Shown piece after piece: positions 50,346 through 61,424 of a DNA stretch of 64,000 nt. Location: contig VYZI01000068.1 in assembly GCA_013397695.1 (NCBI GenBank), positions 1,322,637-1,386,636 of the forward strand, given 5' to 3'. Under the pieces are notes generated by a model. The model saw nothing but the letters and a program-made list of their open reading frames with translations. It ran no database searches and was not told the origin of the DNA. The first letter of the stretch is position 1; every line of letters starts with the position of its first letter. Position numbers and translations under genes: made by a program. This stretch comes from Centropus unirufus. Its lineage: Eukaryota > Chordata > Aves > Cuculiformes > Centropidae.

Positions 50346-50971
50346 TGTCAGGTGGGACTGTAAAGTTTGATACTTGCAGGAAAACTAATACATAATGAAC
50401 ATTTTTTTTGACATGGAAAAATTGTTCTATCTGACTCTTCATGTAAGATTTATACTGGTGAATTTTCCTTGTTTTTAAAGGAGTAATTCTTGATTGATCT
50501 CAGCATAAATGAGAGGCAGATCAGGCTCTTTACAAGTCACCTTAGTCAAAAGATCAGACTCTTGACTTTCGCAAGGATATGCTAGTTTGCATAGCAATAA
50601 AGCATAAATTTGTTATTTGACATCTGAGTGATCTGGCCTGCGGGATGAAGAGTAAAAAATGATGGTATTATTCAAACAGATAGATGTCAGCAAGTCTTGC
50701 CATGTAAAAAAGAGGATTGAGTGTAGACTGCATAGTAAACACTACTCAATTTTAATATGTAAGATTTTATCTTTGAGTTCTTCTTCCAGTCTAGGTGATA
50801 TAAAGTGTACTTGTAGCTATACTATGGAAATAGTGTTTATATATTGTGTGTTCCTTTGATTATCAACTACTCTCCAGTTTTATTTTGACAATATAGTGAG
50901 CCATTGGGATACTCTAGAAAAGCTAAGACATTGAATTACCCGAAAGTAAACATGTCTTTTCTACATTTCAG

Positions 50972-51171
50972 CTTCTCCAGTTGGTAACGGATATATCAAG
51001 CCACCAGTGCCACCTGTTTCTGGTACACAGAGAGAAAAAGGACCTCCAGCCATGTTGCCTATCAATGTTGACCCAGACAGTAAACCAGGCGAATACGTCC
51101 TGAAGAGCTTGTTTGTTAACTTCACTACTCAGGCTGAACGCAAGATTCGCATCATCATGGCAGAACCTCTT
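50972..51171 (+). CDS. FRY: FRY second coding exon (shared)
   Basis: The exon is 200 nt, preceded by TTTCTACATTTCAG and followed by GTGAGT (51172). It completes the split codon from the upstream exon and then reads 66 codons, including PVGNGYIKPPVPP, EKGPPAMLPINVDPDSKPGE and KIRIIMAEPL, matching FRY residues just after the leader. It ends in phase 0 after CTT (Leu). The segment from MLPINVDPDSKPGEY onward also corresponds to the start of the paralogue FRYL as I remember it, so the conserved furry core begins here. The leader residues that distinguish FRY are upstream and match FRY rather than FRYL. The acceptor phase is compatible with three possible upstream donors in this window (5886, 9574, 22494). 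Confidence 0.96.
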
Positions 51172-53989
51172 GTGAGTAAAAAAAAATCTCTTAAGTATAT
51201 ACGTACTTCGCTTCAAATTTCTTTTGAAGTAAGGCTTGCTTCCAAGCAATGCCGAATATTTTGCTGCAGTTGGATAATGTTGCCCAAATTGTAAACCTAC
51301 TCTTAGGGCAGTTGGAAGGTTGTGGGAGAAGACAGAGGTTTCCAACATGGGGTAACATGAAAAGGAATTAGTATTTTATTTCTGTTTGCAGCAGGGTCAT
51401 GTGTTAAAGTTATTGCGAGGCAGAAGGGGAATCAGCCAGCATAGATTCCATGGCTGGGAGAACGGTTACTTGAGTCCAAATAGATTGGAAAATGCTGAAA
51501 CAGGATAAAACCAGTATTTCAGAACATCACTGGTTTCCGGCTAAAGCATGAAGGTGAACACTGCTGTTGGGTCCCATTTTAGTTCTGACAGCAGTAAGCT
51601 TCATAATCTAATGAAGTACTATAGCACCTATTTCCAGATGAAAAAACATGCAGCATTTGAAAAAATAGCTACTTTACAAGGTCTTTCACAGTCAGTGCAA
51701 GCGCCATGGTTATTTATATTTTCAGCAAATTTAACATGGAAATATGTCTGTGGAAAATTGTCTTGTGTAACTGAAGTTATGGGAGTCTATTATTTTAACT
51801 GGAGACTACTATTTATATTCAATCTTGATATTTTGACTAGGGAAGGATGGTTTCATAAGCTGTATTTTAGTTCTGACAATGTAAAAATTAAAAAAAATTA
51901 ATTAAAAAAAATAACCAGGAATCTGTATTTCCGAGCTGTAAGGGAATTTTTATAAAATCTTATAACTTTTTTTTTGTTATAAAGCATTTAGTTTTGTTGC
52001 CCGTATTCAGCCCTAGATATTCTGAACAGTAAAATTAAGATTGTCTTGATTCTAATGGCACACGTTTAGCTTTGTGTCTTGATTTAGATTCTGAAGCATT
52101 TGGTGCTTGGAAAGTTTTTCCATACTTTCTTCTGAACCATTAAGTAGCTGTACATTCTTTTTGAAGGACCTGCCCCATGACTGTCAGTTCCTTCTGTGAT
52201 TTGAAGGGATTCATGAAAGAAGACTGGATCTTTGTCAAAATATTCCTTCCTATTAGCTCTTTATGTGTTATTTCTAAGTTATATCGGGTATTTCTGCCAT
52301 CTTGCAGATAAAAAAAAAAAAAATGTCAACAGTCACTTATTACTGTCCAGTTTCCATGGGATGCACAGTAAACACCTTCAACGTTTTAAGACAAAACGCG
52401 TTGTGAAATTACTTGACAAGATTAGAGAAACAACAAAATTACCAGCACTGAGAACAGAATTTCCTTGAGGCACCTCTGTTACACTTAAAACACCTCTGCT
52501 TTCTTGTGTGATTTTCAGACTTCATAGAAAGGAACCAGTGACCCAGGTTTATTCCCATTTCACCTTATTTTTAAATGCTTTTGAGTTTCTGTGTGTTGAT
52601 ACATTATGTTTTTCTCTTGGTGAAACTATGAATATCCAAATGTTGATCGTCTATTATTCCAGAGGTTGTTCAGCTAAAATTTAGTTGGCAGATGTTCAAC
52701 ATAGAATACGAAAATATGATGAGACTGGAATGTCACCTTCTTCTTATCAACATTTTCAAAAGGTATTTCTTACAGGGGTCTGACTGTGAGACACTTAATA
52801 ATTCAATGACATCCTCACATCTTATTAATACTAATAGGACTTGAATTCGTGGCGTGCTGCTCTTTGAGGGTGACTGTGACAAATGTGTAAGCAGGTAGAC
52901 ATTCAGTCAAAATGATCTTGAAATAATTGGGTTGTAATGAAACAAGTGACAAGGGAAAGGGGCAGAAATTATTCTGAAATAATGGCTAAGAATGTAAATT
53001 CACCCTTTTTGGGGTGTAGCTGTTGGATATTTAGAAGCTTTGTTCCCGCATTTCTGCTGTACTGCCTAGAATTGTGAGGAGGAAGTCCGGAGGATTTGCA
53101 AGACAGAGATTATAAACTGGAGGTGCAGGGCCAGCCTGTGGCCTTTTTTCACAATAGGTAGTCAACGAGTGAGCTCTTTGAAGATTCTGTTCTAATTAAA
53201 CTCAAATGTACTTCAAAGAAAATCAAACTTGCAGAGTGCTGTAACACTGAGACGTTTTTAGATTAAATTCTCTTAAGTCATTACCAGATATGACAATTTA
53301 ATTTCATAATGAGTGAAAAATACTTAAGATATCTATTAGAGGAGCTAAAAAGATCTGTTTATAATGTAATAGCTTTTTCCTCTCTTTTATCCCAAAGACT
53401 GGCTCAGATTCAAGCTCTGAAGTTACTATGGGATTAAATTAAAGACTTACTGCTGGATTATTTTTTTTTACCTTGGTATTTCTTTTCATACACACATTTT
53501 TCCTGCTTATCCTGTCTGATTCTCATTGCTGTTGTTTTTATGACTTCTATCTTGGTTTCTTTGGTTTCCATATGCCCGTTTGACGTATCCATCTCTTTAG
53601 TGATGCACCCGGAGTCCAACTGAAATTACAGCATTCTGACAACTGTGGTGGAAAAACAGGTCTGTGTCCCACCATGAAATGCAGATGCAACCAAGGAGCA
53701 AAAAGGTTTTGCCCTTATCTAGGACAGCAGCGAAGGGCACGCCAGCCATCCCCTCCCGCAGCACCCTGATATCTCAGCTGGGATAGCAATATTCCAGCAG
53801 CAAATAAAGCAGAGAGCAATGTCGCCTCCCGCTGCCTTGGCTGTCAACCCAGTATGATTTGACATTTTGGTTACTAGATCTGGCAGCGATCATCATAAAA
53901 ATCCACTCGCCAGTTAATATGTTTTCTAGGCATGAATCTCGTGTCGTCTACCCACTGCTTAGTCCTTAACAAGGTAGAATGGAAAGCTT

Positions 53990-54330
53990 TTGTTTCCAGA
54001 TGTGAGTATTTTACTGTTTGGAGAAAATATTATTTGGAATTTCAAGTCAATTTTTTCACCTTTTTGGACTCTCTGAAATGCCACAAACGTTTCAATAATT
54101 ACATTTAGTTTGCAGTTTTATGGCTAATTTTTAATGATTAAACTACTGGACCCAGATTGTCAAGTTATATTAATCCAAATTAAAGGTATTTCATGGCAGA
54201 AGTAATAGGGATTTTTCCAGTTTATAAAATTAAATTCACATAAATGAAATGTAAATAATTCCTTCTTGATAACTTTTAATAATTTCCTGCCTCTTGTCTG
54301 TAAATAATTGTTTTCCCTTATAATGAATAT
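53990..54330. other. AT-rich block dense in TAAT/ATTA motifs
   Basis: Many homeodomain-type cores (TAATTT, TTTAATGATTAAAC, ATTAATCC, AAATAATT, TTTAATAATTT) lie within about 300 bases with few homopolymers and no repeat signature. This resembles the composition of vertebrate conserved non-coding enhancers, but composition alone cannot show conservation. It could simply be AT-rich intron. Confidence 0.25.
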
Positions 54331-57300
54331 TAAGATTTTTTTCCTACAGCCCCTTTTTCACAGCAGATTAGATTCACATTTACTTTTCTTCTCATTATAT
54401 TTTAAATATTCTTTGCATTGCTTCACTTAAAGACACAAATTGATATTTTATTACTGCTGATTTTTTTCAAGCAGCCGTGACCTTAATATGAAACTTAAAT
54501 GAGGAAGCCAGGGAAATATTTTTGCCAGTTCAAATGTGTTTACATATCTTAACACTGCAAGGGAAAAAAAAAAACAACCTAGAAAATAGTTTCCTTTTTA
54601 GGACTGTTGATTATCACTTAGGGTAATAATTCATCCTGTGCATACTGATCAGAGTAATCTTTTAATACAGCATTCAGCAATGATTACACACAGCTGTAGA
54701 CATTGATAAAACATAGTGAGCTACAGGCATTGACAGCCGCTAATGGTTAATTTAGCTGTTGCTAAACTTTCATTACGCTTTTCTCCTGCAAGCATCTTTT
54801 TTCTGAGCTTGTCTGAATTCAGGATCTCTTTGAATACTGAACTCAAGGACAGAATTTTCTGATTATAGGATTAGAATGACAAGCATGTTCACTTACTCTG
54901 TCTACAACATTCTCCTTTTATTAGGTAGGTTTCATCTCACCATTGGAAAAAAAAAACTGAAAGCAGTTATGTGGTTGATACTACTGTATTTATTACTCCC
55001 TTTTCATTAAAATCTCAAAGACATTAAAATATAGACCTAATTCAAAGCAGAGCCGGAGATAACAGCCAAGCAAGTGGTTAGGAAGATTCTGAAAGGGGAG
55101 TAATAAGTTTGTTTTTGCAAAGATTGACCAACTAACGTGTAGTAGTGCTGCTGTCCGATTGGCTTTGATCTAAGCTTCATTTTCTCTAGGCATTGCAGAA
55201 AAAATATGCCAAGGACAGACTGAAGAAAAGGAAGGAGAAGTTTTGGGGGTTTTGAGCACTGGGCTGTGATAACTAGGAAGATCTGTGTCAGCTAAATTAT
55301 TACCAAGCCTTTTTATCACACAGCTGTAATGTAGAATTTTCTGGTTTACATGGAATACAATTCCAGCTGCATCACATGAGGAATGACTCCTTTGTTGTCA
55401 TCTAAATAAAGAGACATTAGAATTATGCGTATGTCACACTTCAAGTCCTTGTGAATAGTTTGGCATAGATAGGGCCTTTGGACCCCTGCTTATTCCATTA
55501 CTATAAGGAACAAGTACTTTCATGGAAAAGAGGAAAGTCAAACTGCCTTGCTCTGTTTGAACTGTCCTCTTGTTATGCACAAGCGTGGATACACTGAAGA
55601 GAAGACAACTTTATTTGAACAAGTTTATGCAAGTGTATATTGAAAATGCTGTTCTTTTTTCCCCATACAAAAAATACTCTCCCTAGGACCCTCATCTGTA
55701 AACACTACCAGTGGGCCAGATTCCCATTGTCATCTGTCCCTGCCTAGCTCTGTGTCACTCAAGGATTATGTCACTGACCATGAATGCAGTTCTTTTATTC
55801 GACTAGTGTTTGTGATAATCAAAATTCTGTAAAGCCTGTGAACGGTCCGTCTCAACCTTAAGGAGCTGATAGTTCATAATATCATAACTTTGTATGCAAC
55901 GTGTCATACCTTTTTGTTTCTCCCGTGCTCTCTATTTAGTGTTTAAATGCTATAACTGAATATTAGTAGATTAGTTCTTTTAGATCCAGTTGTGACGAAT
56001 CACGTGTAGGGCATAAGAACAATTATCTATTCTTTCAGTAATTGTCTCTGTAGTCCTTAAGACACTTCTTCATGAATTTCTGCCTCACTGTTACACTGTG
56101 CTGAGGACTGTCCTCTTACCTCTTCATAAGGAAGGCAAAGCTTCTACACACCATCTGACTTCAACCACTCTGTATAAGCGGGATCTCTGCAGATTTCTTA
56201 CAGTGGATGCATTGAGTGGCTTGTTGAATGGGCTGATCCATGTCTGTCAGTCAAAGGACAGCCTGGAGGACTGAGAGCAGTCACTGTCCACAGGAGAAGG
56301 CCCATGTCCTACAGCAGATGTTAGCCCAGCAGGGTTTCTTTCCTACAGGTCACTGACATGGATCCCAGGTCATTTTTTTAGACTAATGGTTGGTCTGTGT
56401 TTGATTCAACTCCTAGCCATATCTAAGGATGAAGTTTGATATTTCTATATGGATTGTCCCTTGGTTCTGTGTCTTTCTTACTCAGACTTCCAGCAGCTGA
56501 CTCCTCTGTTAGCTCTACAAGCTCTACTCATGTGCTCAAAGGATGTGAAGGCAGAAAAATATAGGAAAAATCAAGCTTCTGTACTGGAGAGGGAGAACAT
56601 CAAATATAGCAAGGACAACTCCAATGGCATGAAGACCCTTCACTTACCTTTCCACTCATCACCTCAGAACTAATATCCCGTTCTAGTTACCTCAGTACAT
56701 ATCCCAGCCTGAGTCCTGTAGCAGAAGTCAAACACTGAGCCATACCGAGCAGTACTCCTTCTAGGGTGGCTAATCTTGAAACTTTGGACATTTATCTTCC
56801 TGAAAGACTGGACGGATTTGTGTGATTGAAGCAGTGGCCACAGATGAGGTGCCTTCTGTGTAGTTCAGGGGGGGCTATTCTAACTTGAAACATGGGAGTT
56901 GAGGGAAAGAGCATGAAAGAGTTGGATAAAGAGATCAAGACAAATGTAGGGTTTCAGAAGTAATCGTGGGGAGCACAGGAGGATGGAGACAGGAGGCAGC
57001 ACGGGTCAGATTCCTGGTTCCGTGTGAGATAGGGGGGGAAAAGTTCATGACATAGCAGTCAGGATGAAAAAGGGCACATTTTTTGCATTGCCATTGGCGT
57101 AGGCATTTGCAGCTGGATACGGGTCCATAGAAACATTCATACATGTCAGAACCAAGCAGTGCCAGCAAGAGCTTTCTCAGTGATGTCAGGTTTTCCATAG
57201 CTGGGCATGTGGGCAGAATGCTGTTGGAGGCTTCAGATCTCATTCTGACAGCAAAACTCTCCAGGATGTTCACTGTCCCTGGGCCTGCTTGGGTATGCTT

Positions 57301-60300
57301 GGAGGACAGTCAGTGGTTCACATTGCTAAGAGGATTTAACATTGGAAGACAGAGATCAAATCCAAGGTCACTGAGTCTGTCACGTGTTGACTGACGCTCA
57401 CAAATATAGCAGAGAACCTACCAAGCCTCTAATGACAGTTTTGTGTCATTTAAGGATGATGTTTATTACCGTTATCTGTAAAATGAAAGCCATACTGTAG
57501 TCATCCTGGGCCAGGCTTATCACTGGTCTGTCGCTGTGAAGAACAGAAAGAAAATCAAATATCTATTTTGGTAATATTCTTGCCAGATAAGTATCAATTA
57601 ATTGAAATGATATCTGTCCAAATTTTTACAACAGCTTCCTTTGAATGCTTTCAGCGTTAGGTTTGAAGTCAATGAGGTATTGCTCCATGAGGATTGCTGT
57701 ACGTTTCTAAAGTTAAATTTATATGCCCTTTTCCAGCCCTGAGTCTGGCATGGTACAGTTTACACACCAGAGTGCTTGAATTATACCATATTTCATCCGG
57801 CATATCTGCTGGCATGATAAATATGACAGCAACTTAAATACTTCACGTAGCTGCCTTCCTGATTTGGAAATCACCCAGTAAGGTCTTGTTTCCTTAGCTG
57901 GGTATGGAGTATGGGTGGAAGCTATGGCTTTTGTGGCCATTTGCTTGCAGCAAAAGAACTGACGTCAAGAGAAGGCTGACGTTAGCCCTGCAGGGGCTCC
58001 CTGGCATCGTCCTTGAACATCTGTCAGATTGGTACCAGTAAACAGGAGGAAAAAGCTTCAGCTTGAATCACTTGGGGACACGTTCTTATGGTACAGCCTT
58101 TGAGATAAATACATAGCCAAGAAGGGCCAAAATGAAAGAAGTTTAAAGAAAACTCAGAAATTTGTCACTTAAAAAATACACCTTTCTTAGCCCGCTGGTC
58201 TGTTCTATGAAAATAAACAGTTAATGACAGTAAGTGCCTGGCTGACCCTACGCAAGCAGTAACAAGGCACACCAGGCATGGTTACTGGGAGCCAGTAGCT
58301 GTAGTTTGTTCCCCACACTGCCTCAGGATGCAGTGAAACGTGACTCCTGTATGGAATTCTCAGCTGTGCCTGGAGCAGCCCTGGACCTACAGCTCTGCAC
58401 TTATTCAAACCAACCCATGGGGGTTTCCTATTGTTTGATTAAACTGGGTGGCATTACTCTGAGTGGGAAATCTGAGGTCAGGGCCCTGAGGGCACTAAGA
58501 AACCTTCATGGCCTCCTCTGATTCTCACCCATCCCTGCCTAGAGCACAGGACCCGATTCCACTTGGTGGGGCGACAGCAGGGCTGGTCTCCAGCTCCCCA
58601 CAGCCCTGACCCCAGGTCCCAGCCCTGCTCCAGACCCTGCCACCCTTGCAAGGAGCCCTGGCACCACCAGTGCAGCTATGGAAGCTCTTCAGCAGCTCAC
58701 CTGGCTGTAACTGAAGCAAGTCCTGCTCAGCGCTTCCCATGGAGATCGAGATACTGGGAAAAGAGTGGGATCATGGGCAGGTCTGTGTCAGAAGCAGCTG
58801 CAAGCCTCTCGTTCAGCTGGGTCCAAGCACACGGTAGGTGGGATGTCTGTCCTGCCTGGCCTTAAGCTGCTCTGGGTGTCTGCATCCATGTGGGTGTTCT
58901 GCATCTTACTCTGCTCTGTCTTTTAACATAGGTCTGGTGCCAGTCCTGTATTTTCATTCCTAATGCTCGCAAATGTGGGAAACGTGCCCACCCTTCTGGA
59001 CCTCCCTGTTTTTACAACATTTTGCCAGTTCCTTTTAAGTGTGCTAAAAGAAGGAACCTCATCCGCTACTTGGAACAGTGAGGTCCCCAAATCCTCATAG
59101 CATTCCTCACACCGTGGGTGGGAGGTTTGGTTGAGGGGAGGGTAGCACTGTCAGTGACTTGGAGAACTCAAGAGGGAAACTGTTCTGTGAAGGGAAAAAC
59201 AGCTTCCTGTCATTTGTCTCCGGTGTCCCTCATGCACAGAAGAAATATGGGTTTTGCTCATCATAAATCACTTGGTGTAAAACTCTGCATACAAGATTGA
59301 AGTCTCAGTTCTTCTCTGTTTAGGAAACAAAGATGTACAGAATGACCGGGTATCTCAGGGTCAGGAAAAAGCACCCTCTCACCTTCTTTGTCAGCTCTCA
59401 GAGGCCATGTCGGAGATGGAAAATAGGAAACCGTACTGGTCAAGTTCCATCCACTCTTTTGACTGTAGAGGCTCTATTTCATTTACCACTGGACCTGTCA
59501 GGATTTCTATTTCGCAGACATCTGCTATCACAAAAAACTGCTCTTTGCCACAGTGCATGCCCTTTACAGTTGGATGCAGAGGTGAATTACTACTTTTATT
59601 CCAGTACATGTGTTGGCTGATGAAGAGTGCCGAGCTGAACAACCTTGGTAAACAGTGGAAACAGGGCTTTGAATAGCAGCTTCACAAAAAGGTCTTCATT
59701 TGGATCTGGAAGCCCAGATCCTATAGTCTTTTGTTGTTGGAATGCTAAAAATAAGTTGCAATCAGATCTCTGTATCAAACACTTTTTCGGAGCATCGTGT
59801 TTATTCCAGTCCCACAGGCTCATAGATAAAAGATCTTGGACTCTCGTGGTGCATCTCAGGACACCATTCTTGACTTAAGCCTTGTATAAAGTATCATTAA
59901 TTTGCAAAGTATGACTCCAGAAAGCCCTCTTCGTGGCTTAATGTTCAAAGCAAGGTGGAAATAGTGTTTTTATGGATTATAGCTTGCTATAGATGTCTGT
60001 ATTTTGAGCACATTTTTGTTCCTACTATGAAGAAATATTTTTATGAAAATACATTGTAATGGATCTCAGCACAAACAAAAGAAAAAATCTGAATTTACTT
60101 TGGTAGGTTTTGAGAAGTAAATCCTATGCCTCTTGCTCACCTTGACAGAAATGCGTTGTGTAAGAAAAAAATCCTCTTTGTGTGTTACTGCATGCAGTCG
60201 GGCTTTGCAATGTAATACCCACGTTGTTTTCCAACTCCACAACAGTTTATTCCTGCTGCTTCCTATAACAGGCCTTTCTCATTTCGTTAATAATGGTTTA

Positions 60301-61070
60301 GTTAATAGTACATAGAAGTGGAGTAAATTCCAAGGAGGCTGGAGATAAAAGCAAGCTCACTGAATTAGACATGGCTTTCCAAGTTGTGAGGTGCACAGTG
60401 CAAAAATTAGCACGGCAACTTCCCCAAAATAACATGGAACTTAAGGAAAAAAAGCTCACGAAAACCAAGTATGAAGGTATTTCATTCACTTACCTTAAGT
60501 AAACAACTCAAGAACTCTGACATACTTATCTGATTAGTACAAAAATTCCCAGACGTAATGTTGGTAATAATCTTCATAAACTTCAAACATTGGTTAAGTG
60601 CTGTTACGGATATACAGGTAACTGTAAAAAAAAATGCAAACAAAACCCCTTCTGCTCCCAGCATTTGTATCTTCCCTAATATTTTTTCCATTGCAAAGTA
60701 AAGTGCTTCCTTGTAAGCAGAAAGAAGGTCCTTTTACTAGAATAATTTAAGCCCAAATAAGCTGTTGGGCACCAATGGACCGATTCTGAAGGAAGTATTT
60801 TAAATACATGTTTTTGTACATTCTGTAAAGTTGAAGGGAGCGTTGTGGGTGACTTTACTGACATGCGCATGAAAAAAAGCTGGTACAAAGAAAAGAGGAA
60901 CAATTGCATGAAAAAGTAAATAGACTGAGTAATACTGAGTCTGTCTTCTAAACATTCCAATTTCATTATTTTTATGCAATAGCTGTATTGTCAAGTAGTT
61001 TTATGACCTGAGTTTGCTAAAATGTGGATGCAGAATATTTATGTATATAGTTCACACCCACTTGAAATAT

Positions 61071-61424
61071 GCCTTTTTCTCCATATAAAATACCATATAC
61101 AATTACCGCTGCTTTTTTTTTTTAATTTAATTTTCGAAAGTTAGATCAATTTCTTCAGAGTTTTCCTCAGCATTTTTTGAGTCAGTAGTTTTTCTTATAC
61201 AGAGTTGTGGTGTTTTCTTGAAGCTACATTATTGTGTCTTTTTACTANGCCTTTTTCTCCATATGAAATACCATATACAATTACCGCTGCTTTTTTTTTT
61301 AATTTAATTTTCAAAAGTTGGATCAATTTCTTCAGAGTTTTCTTCAGCATTTTTTGAGTCAGTAGTTTTTCTTATACAGAGTTGTGGTGTTTTCTTGAAG
61401 CTACATTATTGTGTCTTTTTACTA
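61071..61424 (+). repeat. 177-bp direct duplication flanking a single N
   Basis: Copy 1 (61071-61247) and copy 2 (61249-61424) both run from GCCTTTTTCTCCATAT to GTGTCTTTTTACTA. They differ at about four bases and by one T in a homopolymer (11 against 10). The only ambiguous base seen in the window, N at 61248, sits exactly between them. This fits two overlapping contig ends or two haplotypes placed side by side rather than merged; a true tandem duplication is the alternative. Confidence 0.9.

Larger units (their letters stand above)
22495..50971 (+). other. FRY: FRY intron 1 (28.5 kb)
   Basis: It is bounded by GTGAGT at 22495 and TTTCTACATTTCAG ending at 50971. Contents recognised: CR1 fragments in both orientations, an LTR at 36291-36858, simple repeats, three short tandem duplications, a purine-rich tract at about 31380-31680 and a G-rich tract at about 48770-48945. 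Everything else reads as AT-rich non-coding DNA. The open frames of up to 160 codons inside it fall in low-complexity sequence or repeats, or lack any family resemblance. Long first introns are typical of this gene and often hold enhancers, but none can be identified from sequence alone. Confidence 0.85.

Noticed and set aside
51007..51294. FRY exon 2 frame read as a 95-codon free-standing ORF
   Set aside because: The first part is the FRY exon but the frame runs through the donor at 51172 into intron; residues after MAEPL are not FRY.
51548..51901. Open frame of 117 codons in intron 2
   Set aside because: Hydrophobic, AT-driven composition, ends in an A-rich run; no recognised family and not in a splice context for FRY.
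55195..55260. Lys-rich frame after a GCAG, tested as FRY exon 3
   Set aside because: The translation does not resemble the expected EKPLTKSLQRGED segment and soon reaches a stop; no donor in frame.
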